Positions 1 to 8,025 of a stretch of 64,000 nucleotides of DNA are shown here, piece after piece. The notes under the pieces were generated by a model. The model had not been told where the DNA came from. It worked only from the letters and a program-made list of their open reading frames with translations, and made no database searches. The stretch spans positions 1 to 64,000 of the forward strand of contig CACJOY010000003.1 of assembly GCA_902595125.1 (NCBI GenBank), read 5' to 3'. The first letter of the stretch is position 1, and the number at the start of each line of letters is the position of its first letter. Both the position numbers and the translations under genes were made by a program. The DNA comes from an uncultured Pelagibacteraceae bacterium (GTDB lineage: Bacteria > Pseudomonadota > Alphaproteobacteria > Pelagibacterales > Pelagibacteraceae).

Positions 1-96
1 AAAGATATTTGTAACTATTGTGAAGGCCGAGGTTATATAGTTTTTAAACGTAAGTACGAAGATATTAATAATTATCAAAGTTTTTTGGAGCACTAA
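1..96 (+). CDS. 3' end of an unrecognised Cys-containing protein (partial)
   Basis: Frame 1 is open from the first base to a TAA at 94-96 and encodes the last 31 residues of a protein that begins outside the window. The visible part contains a CNYCEGRGY stretch, a CxxCxGxG pattern like one half of a DnaJ-type zinc knuckle, followed by a basic and acidic tail ending in LEH. Its stop codon overlaps the ATG of the next small ORF (TAATG), which suggests that it is the upstream member of the coupled operon running to base 4391. The function is not recognisable from this fragment. Confidence 0.5.
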   Translation, partial: KDICNYCEGRGYIVFKRKYEDINNYQSFLEH

Positions 97-179
97 TGAT
101 GAAAACTCCAAATATTCCTTATTATATGGGCCTTTTTACCATTCTCTGTGTTTTGTGCTTTCTAAAGGAGATTATATGA
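96..179 (+). CDS. 27-residue predicted membrane peptide
   Basis: This small ORF starts at the ATG overlapping the preceding stop. GGAG lies at 87-90, a good ribosome binding site 5 bases upstream. It encodes 27 residues with a hydrophobic central segment (YYMGLFTILCVLCFL) that could span a membrane once. Its TGA overlaps the next ATG (ATGA at 176-179), so it sits in a chain of translationally coupled genes. I recognise no family. The ribosome binding site and the overlaps on both sides are the only support that it is translated. Confidence 0.4.
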   Translation: MMKTPNIPYYMGLFTILCVLCFLKEII

Positions 180-322
180 TTTTATTCAAAATCCTAATTT
201 CTATTTTTCTACCGGCTAAAAATTTAATATTGAATCTTGGCCTGGGGCAACCTTCCTTTCTTTCTTTCTGTTATGCCCCAGACCTAGATTCAAATGTAAA
301 AAAAATGAAAGGTAATGTTTAA
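176..322 (+). CDS. 48-residue small protein, hydrophobic N-terminus
   Basis: The ATG at 176 follows a near-ideal Shine-Dalgarno AAGGAG at 165-170. The ORF encodes 48 residues and ends at TAA 320-322, which overlaps the next ATG at 322. The N-terminal half (MILFKILISIFLPA) is hydrophobic and resembles a signal or membrane segment; the rest is polar and basic. The coding sequence contains a large imperfect inverted repeat (232-291), so it could instead serve as a translated leader or attenuator. No family is recognised. Confidence 0.4.
   Translation: MILFKILISIFLPAKNLILNLGLGQPSFLSFCYAPDLDSNVKKMKGNV
232..291 (+). repeat. Long imperfect hairpin inside a small ORF
   Basis: The 18-base arm 232-249 is complementary to 274-291 with only two mismatches, including a perfect core CTGGGGCA/TGCCCCAG. 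The loop is about 24 bases and rich in C and T (CCTTCCTTTCTTTCTTTCTG). It is GC-rich for this region and lies about 30 bases before the start of the RHH-like gene at 322. It could be an attenuator, a translation-controlling structure or a small inserted element. There is no T-run after it, so a simple intrinsic terminator is unlikely. Confidence 0.6.
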
Positions 323-615
323 TGACTGATAAAACAAAATACTCAAATATAAGTGTTTCAAAAGAGACATATTCTTCATTACAAAAATTAAGCAAAGAAA
401 TATTGCCAGACGCTTCTTTATCTATTGCAAAAACAGTCACTTATTTAGTGAATTGTAAAATCAAAGAAAGGAAAATGACCACTGGGGAAGCCGAAAGAAT
501 AACAGGTGGTTTAGAACTTTGGGGTCAATCAGAAAACTTTACACCACCTAAAAAAATAATTGATTGGGTAAAAAATAATACAAATAACAAAGGAGATAAA
601 AATGGAAAAAAATAA
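322..615 (+). CDS. Small ribbon-helix-helix-like protein
   Basis: This encodes 97 residues. The N-terminal segment (YSNISVSKETYSSLQKLSKE, then a helix ending in NCKIKE) has the strand-helix-helix pattern and the Val/Ile-Ser-x-Glu-x-Tyr spacing of ribbon-helix-helix DNA-binding proteins, which often act as autoregulators or antitoxins. The C-terminal half is polar and basic with no recognised domain. It has AAGG about 8 bases upstream and overlaps the ATPase gene by 14 bases. As the small DNA-binding member ahead of the large genes, it could regulate the operon. The family assignment is inferred from pattern only. Confidence 0.5.
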   Translation: MTDKTKYSNISVSKETYSSLQKLSKEILPDASLSIAKTVTYLVNCKIKERKMTTGEAERITGGLELWGQSENFTPPKKIIDWVKNNTNNKGDKNGKK

Positions 616-2179
616 AAAAATAGAAATATACAAAAATCTAATATTAGATGTGCCAGGAGTAAATAGTGTACAATTTGATAAGTCTATTGAAAGCTCAGTA
701 ACTACATCATGGGGTGTAAATTGGGACGCTGATTTTATTGCAAGAGATATTTTACAAAATTTTAGAGATTCAAATTTATCTGAAATTGAGAAAGTAGTTG
801 TAAATACAAAAAATGATAAAATACTTATAGAGGGTAATAATTGTTTTGATTTAAGAAAACTATTTTTTGTAGGTTCTAATAAAGCTGGTGATGACACAAC
901 CGTTGGTGAATATGGTGAAGGATTTAAAGCAGCCGTGGTTTCAATGCTGAAACGAGGTATTCAAGCACCAGTATCAGTTTCTGGAGATACAGCGATAGTG
1001 ATAGACGTGGGAGATGAAGTAGTCGAAGATTTAAGGCCACTCGTTTATCATTTTTTTAAGGTTAATAAACAAAACAAAACATCATTTCTTATTCACACTT
1101 ATGATAAAGAACTTAAAGCAGCGTTTGATTTTGGAATGTCACATTTTTGGTTTGAAAAAAATCCTTTAGTTGGTGAAGAGCTTCATTCTTATAACGACAT
1201 ATCGTGCTACAAAAGTAAAAACCCAAAAGAAGGGTATTTATTTTATAGAGGAGTAATGAGAGGAAAAATTTCTCACATTCCAGTAGTGATAAATATTCCA
1301 AAAAAATATGCTCAAATAGAAAATAAGATTAAATCAGATAGAGATCGTAATTCATTTGATAATAAGCTTGTGAATAGTTTTTTAAGTATTTGGGCAAGAT
1401 CTGGTTTCCATTATCATGGAATGACTAATAATCCCGCAATTAAGTTTGTATTAGAAAGTTCAAAAAAGACTTGGGATAAGGGCCATCCTTTACTTGCTGC
1501 TCTAGCAAATAACGCTTGGAACATTAAAGATGATAAATCTTTAATAAAATTATTTGGTAATAAATACTTTGCCGATTCAGCTCATTATCATTCGAGAGGT
1601 ATTACTTGGTCCGAATGGTATGACCGTAAGACGCAAACTTACATTATCAAAAAAGATAGAGAACTTGAAAAAAAGGGTAAAATAAAACTGCCAAGTTATT
1701 TTGTAAGGTTTGGAGTTATTTCTTCACTTGAAATGTTTATTAAAAACAAAGAGGCTTTAGAAAGAAGAATTAGAACTAAAAAAACTGCAGCCTTAAGTCC
1801 AAAACAAAAAAAAGCAGTTAATTATGCTATGGAATGCATTTCAAAAGTAGCACCTAATTTTAGCTCGCTTTATAATAATTTTAAAGAGGATCAGGGAATC
1901 TACGAGCTTGATTTTAAAACAATCGAGTCGAAGGATCTTCTTGGAGAGTTAAAGGACTCAAGAGACTATGATGGAAAAACTATTTATCTAAATAAAGATT
2001 TATTTAAAAGCAATTTTGGTAAATTCTTTGCAATAATGACTCATGAAATGGGTCATGTATTCGGAAAAGATGGTGAAAGAGAGTTTTCAGATGTCTTAAC
2101 CCATATCATTGCTCAAGCTGTAGATAAAAATTCTGTGATCTCAAAATATTCTAAAAATTGGAGTAGGTATAAAATATGA
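602..2179 (+). CDS. GHKL-type ATPase fused to a HEXXH metallopeptidase-like domain
   Basis: The 525-residue protein has an N-terminal Bergerat-fold signature. ARDILQNFRDSN (residues 47-58) resembles the Asn-containing helix that binds Mg-ATP in Hsp90, MutL and histidine kinases, and VGEYGEGFKAA (101-111) resembles the glycine-rich ATP lid. The C-terminus carries HEMGH at 481-485 followed by acidic residues (E492, E494), the zinc-binding pattern of gluzincin-type metallopeptidases. The middle (about 200-440) is unrecognised. Translation starts 6 bases after AGGAG. The gene overlaps the next one by 4 bases (ATGA). An ATP-driven chaperone or protease in a conflict system is a possible role, but this is inference from domains and neighbours. 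Confidence 0.75.
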   Translation: MEKNKKIEIYKNLILDVPGVNSVQFDKSIESSVTTSWGVNWDADFIARDILQNFRDSNLSEIEKVVVNTKNDKILIEGNNCFDLRKLFFVGSNKAGDDTTVGEYGEGFKAAVVSMLKRGIQAPVSVSGDTAIVIDVGDEVVEDLRPLVYHFFKVNKQNKTSFLIHTYDKELKAAFDFGMSHFWFEKNPLVGEELHSYNDISCYKSKNPKEGYLFYRGVMRGKISHIPVVINIPKKYAQIENKIKSDRDRNSFDNKLVNSFLSIWARSGFHYHGMTNNPAIKFVLESSKKTWDKGHPLLAALANNAWNIKDDKSLIKLFGNKYFADSAHYHSRGITWSEWYDRKTQTYIIKKDRELEKKGKIKLPSYFVRFGVISSLEMFIKNKEALERRIRTKKTAALSPKQKKAVNYAMECISKVAPNFSSLYNNFKEDQGIYELDFKTIESKDLLGELKDSRDYDGKTIYLNKDLFKSNFGKFFAIMTHEMGHVFGKDGEREFSDVLTHIIAQAVDKNSVISKYSKNWSRYKI

Positions 2180-3126
2180 GTTTAAATAATAATTCAAATT
2201 TCCAATTTTTTGTTTCTGAACCCTTGAGAAAGAATAATTTATCAGTTTTCTTTTTGAGCTCTGAGGAAAAAAAAACAGAAAATTATTTATGTTTTTCTGA
2301 GGCTTTAAAAAAAGACTTAGTCTCAGTCAATGAAGTTAATGAGAGAGGGTCGATTAGGTATCTTAAGTTATCTAACAAATCAAACCAAAAAATTTTAGTT
2401 TTAGAATCAGAACTAATAACCGGGAATGCTTTAAAACAGGATAGGGTTGTTGATAGAACTACTTTAATTTCCGAGAATACAACTGTAATGTTACAAGTTA
2501 AATGTTGTGAAAAAAAAAGATGGAGTCCATCAGTTGGAAATAATCTTTCTGTTTCAGATACGTTATTTTTTTCTAAAGGACGTTTAGATAATTCTATTGA
2601 TATTTATGAAAAGTCTAAAACTGATCAATATAAAATTTGGGATAACATTTCTGAAAGATTAAATGATTTTAAAATTAAATCCTTTACAGGATCTACTGAA
2701 GAAATATATCAAAAAAGAAAAAAGGATATTGAAGATTTATTATTATCGTTCAAACCAAAATTTAATAGTTTAGGAGTAGCTATTGCAATTGGTAATCGGA
2801 TCATTTCAATAGATATATTTAGTGATTCAAATATTTTTAATATTTATTTTACAAGAATATTGAGGTCTGTAATAATTGATAGTTACACAAAAAAACCTTA
2901 TCAAAATTTTATTTGTAAAAAAAATGTGTATAAACTTCTTAGACAATTTGAAAAATCACAAAAAAAATTGCATAAGTCACCAGGAGGATGTTTGGGAGAA
3001 GAAATAAAATTTAATAATAATCAAGTAGTCGGTTCTTGTTTGCGGTATAATGATATGATGATTCATTTTTCAGGATTTTTAAAAGATAATTCAGATATAC
3101 CTCAATTTAAAAGTGAGGTAGCATAA
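2176..3126 (+). CDS. ARPP-1-like protein
   Basis: The 316-residue protein resembles the ARPP-1 domain (ARG and rhodanese-phosphatase-superfamily-associated protein). The diagnostic part is in the first third: a VNEVNERGSIRYLKL segment, LVLESELITG, a conserved Gln-Asp-Arg-x-Val-x-Arg-Thr block (KQDRVVDRTTLI), and later CCEKKRWSP. The family's biochemical activity is not established; it occurs next to ADP-ribosylation and stress or conflict genes. The gene is coupled to the GHKL/metallopeptidase gene by a 4-base overlap and lies 1 base before the RmuC-like gene, so the three are probably co-translated. Confidence 0.65.
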   Translation: MSLNNNSNFQFFVSEPLRKNNLSVFFLSSEEKKTENYLCFSEALKKDLVSVNEVNERGSIRYLKLSNKSNQKILVLESELITGNALKQDRVVDRTTLISENTTVMLQVKCCEKKRWSPSVGNNLSVSDTLFFSKGRLDNSIDIYEKSKTDQYKIWDNISERLNDFKIKSFTGSTEEIYQKRKKDIEDLLLSFKPKFNSLGVAIAIGNRIISIDIFSDSNIFNIYFTRILRSVIIDSYTKKPYQNFICKKNVYKLLRQFEKSQKKLHKSPGGCLGEEIKFNNNQVVGSCLRYNDMMIHFSGFLKDNSDIPQFKSEVA

Positions 3127-3127
3127 A

Positions 3128-4156
3128 ATGAATGATTATATAATAATCATACTTTTAGTAATCTTAATTATTTTATTTTTTCTTAAAAATAAAAAAAATG
3201 ATAATCAAGTGTCTTATGATCCACTAAAACACGAAGGTTATAATAAAGATATTAAGGAAGATATTAAGGGTGATATTTCTACCAAAATTGAAAATTTAAG
3301 AACAGCGATTACTAATAGTGTTAGTACAGTGGGTACAAATGTAGGTGTAAATAAAGGAATTATTGAGTCTAAGTCAGGAGAAATATTAGAAGCACATCGA
3401 AGGTTAGTAGAGAGTATATCGGGCAGTAAAAAATCAGGTATAGCTGGAGAACTTTTGTTAGAAAATTTTTTTAGATCTTCAGGATTAGTTGAAAATACAC
3501 AATGGGTTAAAAATCAATCTTATGAGAAAGATGGAACAACTTTATCTGTAGAATTTGCAATAAAACATCCAACTGGATTAGTATTACCTGTAGATGCACA
3601 TTGGACTAAAACTTTATATGAGCAACTATCTAAACTTAGAGAAGAGGAAAAAAATGATGAAAGAGATAGAAGAATTGATGAGGTCTATAAAGAAATAATC
3701 AAAAGCTATGGCAATAAAGCTAAAGACGTTAGTAAAAAATATATTGATAGTCCGATTAGCACAGATTTTGCTTGTGTTTATGTACCAAGTGAAAGTCTTT
3801 ATTTAGAGCTTAATACTCACATAACAACAGACAAAGAATTATGGATATCAGAAATACAAAAAAAATATAAAATTAATTTTATGGGGCCTTCAACTTTCTC
3901 AGCTTATTGTAGTGCAATTTTATTAGGTTTTAATTCTATTGCAGTTGATCAAAAAGCAAAAACATTTTTAAAACATGTGGACGCTTTGAATCTTTTGATT
4001 AAAAATCATTTTGAAAGTGCAGAAACTCATGAAAATAATATGAAAAGAGCTTTTAAAAGCGCATCAGATATAGTTTCGACATCTGAAAAAATTAAAAATC
4101 AAATGGAAAAAGCAGAAGAGTCAATCAAAGAGATAGAGGATAAAAACAATGGATAA
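3128..4156 (+). CDS. Membrane-anchored RmuC-like protein
   Basis: The protein has 342 residues. Residues 3-20 (DYIIIILLVILIILFFL) form a clear N-terminal membrane anchor, followed by a coiled-coil-prone stretch and an RmuC-like domain (SGIAGELLLENFFRSSGL, then GPSTFSAYCSAILLGFNS). RmuC proteins limit DNA rearrangements and carry a restriction-enzyme-like nuclease fold. In typical members the core reads as an acidic residue, then Asp-Ser-Lys; here the matching part is SVEFAIKHPTGLVLPVDAHW, with Lys replaced by His. The protein may therefore be non-catalytic or altered. It overlaps the next gene by 8 bases. Confidence 0.7.
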   Translation: MNDYIIIILLVILIILFFLKNKKNDNQVSYDPLKHEGYNKDIKEDIKGDISTKIENLRTAITNSVSTVGTNVGVNKGIIESKSGEILEAHRRLVESISGSKKSGIAGELLLENFFRSSGLVENTQWVKNQSYEKDGTTLSVEFAIKHPTGLVLPVDAHWTKTLYEQLSKLREEEKNDERDRRIDEVYKEIIKSYGNKAKDVSKKYIDSPISTDFACVYVPSESLYLELNTHITTDKELWISEIQKKYKINFMGPSTFSAYCSAILLGFNSIAVDQKAKTFLKHVDALNLLIKNHFESAETHENNMKRAFKSASDIVSTSEKIKNQMEKAEESIKEIEDKNNG

Positions 4157-4391
4157 AAAAACAAATTTTCCTGACCTTGAAATATTGCCTCCACATAATC
4201 ATTTCAAACATTTTTTAGATTGGATGATAAGTAAACCAAGAATGATAATTAGGGATTATGTCATAAAAAATTTTCCAGATGAAAATCTAGAATTAGAAAT
4301 TTTAAAATTGAATTTAGAATTGAAAGAATATGAATTGACAGTTTTAAAGAAAGAAATACAAGAGTTAAGAAAATATTCTAATCTTTTGTAA
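4149..4391 (+). CDS. Small coiled-coil protein
   Basis: This encodes 80 residues. The N-terminus is polar; from about residue 45 a leucine- and glutamate-rich heptad-like region (LELEILKLNLELKEYELTVL) predicts a coiled coil. It overlaps the 3' end of the RmuC-like gene by 8 bases and has GAGG about 9 bases upstream, so it is probably co-translated and may be a partner subunit. No family is recognised. Confidence 0.5.
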   Translation: MDKKTNFPDLEILPPHNHFKHFLDWMISKPRMIIRDYVIKNFPDENLELEILKLNLELKEYELTVLKKEIQELRKYSNLL

Positions 4392-4418
4392 AAATAAATA
4401 TATAAACTCAAAGAAAAT

Positions 4419-5849
4419 ATGAAACAAATTATTGTTAAAGATTACGAGACTAGTGACGGCCGGGTTAACTTTGGTCAAGTTATACAGGCTGGAATATTAA
4501 TTACTGATGACAAGTTAAAAATTAAACAAAAGCATGAATTAAGATGTAGGCTAAAGTGTAATGTTATTCCATCTATTGGTGCAAGCTTAGTACATCGCGC
4601 AACGGTTGATCAACTTAAGAACTCTAATATGTCTCACTATCAAATGGTAATGGAACATTACAAAATTATTAAAGATGTAACAAAGGATAACCCAAGTTTT
4701 ATAGCAGGCTTTAATAATATAGCTTTCGATTTGGAATTCACACGAAGAATGTATTTTAAAAATTTAATTCCAGATATTTATCAAACAAATACAAATGGAA
4801 ATAAACACCTGGATATTTTAAATGTCGCTAGAGCATCAAAATTTGCAAATAACAATGTCTTCAAAACAATTCTTTCAGATAAAGGTAGAGATTCATTTAA
4901 ACTTGAAGACCTTTGTAAAGCGAATTCAATTGATAATGGTACCTCACATGATGCTATAACAGATTGTCTTAATACTATTTCTTTAGCTGAAATTATTTAT
5001 AAAAAAACACCTAATATTTGGAATGCTGCATTATCGACAACTTCTAAGAAGGATGTAGAAAATTTTATTTTAAAAAATAAAGTCTATACTTCATTAGAAT
5101 ATTTCTACGGACGCTCAGTTCCCTTTGCCTGTCACCATATTTTATTCCATGAGCAATACAAATGGAGTATAAATTGGGATTTAAAAGTTGACCCATCAAA
5201 ATATTTAGAGATGGACCGACAAACATTAGCAAAAGCTATTGATTCTTCTCCTAAAATTATTAGGACTGTAAGGCAAAATAAATCACCCGTTTTACTAAAT
5301 TCAGACTACGCTTTAAAAACTGATAATTATTCTAAGATTACAAAAAATGAAATTAATAGAAGAGTAAAAATTTTAGATGATAATCCAAAATTTATTGAAT
5401 TAATTGGCTCAATCCTCTCAGATAAAGCAAAAGAGAAAATGTCGATGGATCAAACCGAGTTGCTTCACGAAGAAACTATCTATGCAGCTGGTTTTGCTAG
5501 CGAAAAAGACAAAGTATTAATGAATAAATTTCACGAGGTAGGGTGGAAAGAGAAGGTTAATTTAATTGATAAATTTTCCGAAGAACGTTTTCAATATTTT
5601 GCTGAATGTTTAATCTATGAGGAAAGTCCTGAATCCTTACCTAAATCAATTTATGACAAAATACATAGAAGCTTTGCACAAAGATTGCTATCAACTAATA
5701 AAGAAAAGTGGGAGACGACAGCTAGTTTTTTTAATGAGGTAGATAATTTACGTGAGACTAAATATAAAGATAATCCCGAAATTCTTGAGGTTATTGAAGG
5801 CTATAACAAGCATGTTATGGAGATACAATCTAGATTTGAGAATGCTTAA
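4419..5849 (+). CDS. sbcB: Exodeoxyribonuclease I (DEDDh 3'-5' exonuclease)
   Basis: This 476-residue protein matches exonuclease I, which degrades single-stranded DNA 3' to 5' in repair and recombination. DYE at residues 8-10 supplies the first acidic pair. GFNNIAFDLEF near residue 98 supplies the second. SHDAITDC (176-183) gives the catalytic His and last Asp of the DEDDh class. The remaining two thirds fit the SH3-like and helical C-terminal parts of the family. Exonuclease I is best known from gammaproteobacteria, so its position after an unusual operon in an alphaproteobacterial genome suggests acquisition by transfer. Confidence 0.85.
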   Translation: MKQIIVKDYETSDGRVNFGQVIQAGILITDDKLKIKQKHELRCRLKCNVIPSIGASLVHRATVDQLKNSNMSHYQMVMEHYKIIKDVTKDNPSFIAGFNNIAFDLEFTRRMYFKNLIPDIYQTNTNGNKHLDILNVARASKFANNNVFKTILSDKGRDSFKLEDLCKANSIDNGTSHDAITDCLNTISLAEIIYKKTPNIWNAALSTTSKKDVENFILKNKVYTSLEYFYGRSVPFACHHILFHEQYKWSINWDLKVDPSKYLEMDRQTLAKAIDSSPKIIRTVRQNKSPVLLNSDYALKTDNYSKITKNEINRRVKILDDNPKFIELIGSILSDKAKEKMSMDQTELLHEETIYAAGFASEKDKVLMNKFHEVGWKEKVNLIDKFSEERFQYFAECLIYEESPESLPKSIYDKIHRSFAQRLLSTNKEKWETTASFFNEVDNLRETKYKDNPEILEVIEGYNKHVMEIQSRFENA

Positions 5850-5870
5850 AAATTTGTATAATATAACTCT

Positions 5871-6341
5871 ATGGAATCTAACCCATACAATTTAAAAGTT
5901 TTAGATGAAAAACCTTCTGGTTATTTAAGTGCGGAGGAATTAGTAGATTTTTTAGCGAAACATAAAATACCAATTAAAAGAATGGATAATTTACCAAGGT
6001 TTGCTCATTCAAATAATATAGATATGAAAAAAATTGTTAGAGATGGATCTGGTGGTTCGGTTCCGACTATATATAAAATACCAAATTCTACGCAAATTTC
6101 AAAAATAGCAGAAAGCATGAAGAATAATAACAACTCCGAATTAGGTAAACAGTTATTGAAAAAGAAAAAAGATAAAATATTAGAAATATTTGATAAAGCT
6201 GAAGAGAGAAAAGAAACGAGAACATCAATAGCAGACAAAGTTGCAAAAAGCTTGGGTGTAAATTGTAATAGAAAATTAGTAAGAGCAGTTTTAGACGCTA
6301 AAAGATCGTCTAAGTTGGAAAAGCTAAAAAAAATTTCTTAA
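5871..6341 (+). CDS. Unrecognised 156-residue basic protein
   Basis: The start at 5871 follows TATAAT-like sequence at about 5859-5864 and no clear Shine-Dalgarno, so a short-leader or leaderless start is possible. The protein is lysine- and asparagine-rich. The N-terminal part (AEELVDFLAKHKIPIKRMDN) looks like a helix-turn-helix or merR-like start; the C-terminal part (RTSIADKVAKSLGVN, RKLVRAVLDAKRS) looks like a second helical DNA-binding unit. No family is recognised. It is the last gene before the core region and is followed by a palindrome at 6365. Confidence 0.5.
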   Translation: MESNPYNLKVLDEKPSGYLSAEELVDFLAKHKIPIKRMDNLPRFAHSNNIDMKKIVRDGSGGSVPTIYKIPNSTQISKIAESMKNNNNSELGKQLLKKKKDKILEIFDKAEERKETRTSIADKVAKSLGVNCNRKLVRAVLDAKRSSKLEKLKKIS

Positions 6342-6364
6342 AAATACCAATTTAATAATCTTGT

Positions 6365-6383
6365 AAATGACTATTAGTCATTT
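6365..6383. repeat. Perfect 8-bp palindrome with 3-base spacer
   Basis: AAATGACT and AGTCATTT are perfect inverted repeats separated by ATT. The palindrome lies between the 5871-6341 gene and trxA, and its right arm overlaps a TTGACA hexamer. It could be an operator at the trxA promoter. No T-run follows, so it is a weak candidate terminator. Confidence 0.5.
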
Positions 6384-6409
6384 GACATTGTAATAAAAAA
6401 ATTTATTAC
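6382..6409 (+). promoter_or_regulatory. Candidate trxA promoter
   Basis: A consensus TTGACA at 6382-6387 is followed after 16 bases by TATTAC at 6404-6409. The trxA start is at 6437 with AGAAAGG about 7 bases upstream. The -35 box overlaps the preceding palindrome, so a repressor bound there could block trxA. This is predicted from hexamers only. Confidence 0.4.
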
Positions 6410-6436
6410 TTAATAAATAATTAGAAAGGATAATTT

Positions 6437-6757
6437 ATGCTTAAAGAATTTAAAGATGAAATGTTTGAGACAGATATTAAAAATGAAGACGTATCGGTGG
6501 TCCAATTTTCCGCAGCGTGGTGCGGGCCGTGCAAGAATCTTAAACCTATAATGGATAAACTTTCAGAATCAGAAAAATATAAAAATAAAAATTTTTATAT
6601 TGCAGACATAGAAACAGATGGGATCAATACCGCCTCGGCGGCCGGTATAAGAGGAGTTCCAACTGTAATTGTTTACAAGAAAGGAACAGAGACTAATAGA
6701 ATAGTGGGAGGTGTGCCGGAGGGAAAAATGCAAGAATTCCTTGACGAAAATATCTAA
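6437..6757 (+). CDS. trxA: Thioredoxin
   Basis: The 106-residue protein has the normal length of thioredoxin, the cytoplasmic disulfide reductase that feeds ribonucleotide reductase, methionine sulfoxide reductase and other enzymes. The active site is WCGPC at residues 28-32, and the cis-proline segment is GVPTV near residue 75. It has its own likely promoter and SD. Its 3' end overlaps convergent folC by 4 bases, so no terminator separates them. Confidence 0.95.
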   Translation: MLKEFKDEMFETDIKNEDVSVVQFSAAWCGPCKNLKPIMDKLSESEKYKNKNFYIADIETDGINTASAAGIRGVPTVIVYKKGTETNRIVGGVPEGKMQEFLDENI

Positions 6758-8025
6758 TTTATTTTTAAAACTTCTGACGCCAAATACAAAGATCCTGTAA
6801 TAATCACCACATCATTTTTATTTAATGATATGGATTTGATTGCCTGCTCTATATTATCTTTATACTGAACATTAGGAACAGCATAAAATTTTTCCTTTAA
6901 CTTTTTGCCGTCTATTGAGCCAGGAGTATTTGGAATATCAATAGTGGTAACAGATTTTATATTTTTAAAATACTGGATGTATTCTTCATGGTTTTTTGTT
7001 TGCATCATACCTATGATAGCGTGTACATCACAATTTAAGCTTTCTAGATATTCATTGAGAACTTCGGCCCCACCTGGATTATGAGTTCCATCACAAATTA
7101 GTATGTTGTTTTTTACTAATTCTTTTAGTTTACCTTCTTTAATTTCTTCTAATCTAGCTGGATTATAAGCTTTCTTGACTCCTTTAATTATATGCAGATC
7201 TTTAATGTTTAAATCTCTCAAAGTTCTTAATGTGGCTATTGCTGTAGAAGCATTTTCTAGTTGAAAATCACCTTTAATATTTGGTTTTGGAATTTTTAAT
7301 GAACCGTATTGATCTTCATAAAAAAAGAAATCATTTTCTTTTAAAACAAAATTGTAATCTTCACCATGAAATATTTTATTTGCAGAATTATTTGAAATAT
7401 TTTTTTTAATACATTCAGTAATTTTTTTTGAGCTTTGTTTAGCAACTATAATATTTGAGTTGAGTAGGGATGAAGTTTTTTCGTAAATAATTCTTTCAAT
7501 AGTTCTGTCATTTTCAGGTAACCAGTCGATGTGATCATAAGATATTGATGTAATACAATTAGCAAGATTATTTTTTAGTATATTCACCGCATCTCCACGG
7601 CCGAATAAACCAAATTCAGCTAGTACAATATTATCTTGATACTTCATACAACCTAAAAAAAATCCCGCTGTAAGAGCTTCAAAGTAAGTTAAAGGCTTAC
7701 CATCATTAATTTCATGAACTTCATTTAATAAATCGGCTAGATCATCATCACTAATCATTTCATCATTATAAATAAATCTTTCATTTATACTAATGACATG
7801 AGGCGAGGTATAAACATTACACTTATAATTTGCTTCTTTAAGTATAGATCTTAAAAAAGAAATTGTAGAACCTTTGCCATTAGTTCCACATACCTGAATA
7901 CAATTTATTTTGTCTTGAGGGTTTCCTAGATCTGACATTAATAGACGTATTCGCTCGAGACTAAGATCGTCGATCTTGTGACTATGCAGTTTTTGAAATT
8001 TGCTGAGTATTTTCTGAAGTTTCAT
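6754..8025 (-). CDS. folC: Bifunctional folylpolyglutamate/dihydrofolate synthase
   Basis: This 423-residue Mur-ligase-family enzyme adds glutamate to dihydropteroate or folates using ATP. The P-loop is VCGTNGKGST near residues 45-54, and CDGTHNPGG near residue 312 is the conserved C-terminal domain motif. The start codon lies inside the end of accD (44-base overlap), so the two are coupled. The accD-folC order after trpA is usual for alphaproteobacteria. Confidence 0.93.
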   Translation of the reverse strand: MKLQKILSKFQKLHSHKIDDLSLERIRLLMSDLGNPQDKINCIQVCGTNGKGSTISFLRSILKEANYKCNVYTSPHVISINERFIYNDEMISDDDLADLLNEVHEINDGKPLTYFEALTAGFFLGCMKYQDNIVLAEFGLFGRGDAVNILKNNLANCITSISYDHIDWLPENDRTIERIIYEKTSSLLNSNIIVAKQSSKKITECIKKNISNNSANKIFHGEDYNFVLKENDFFFYEDQYGSLKIPKPNIKGDFQLENASTAIATLRTLRDLNIKDLHIIKGVKKAYNPARLEEIKEGKLKELVKNNILICDGTHNPGGAEVLNEYLESLNCDVHAIIGMMQTKNHEEYIQYFKNIKSVTTIDIPNTPGSIDGKKLKEKFYAVPNVQYKDNIEQAIKSISLNKNDVVIITGSLYLASEVLKIN

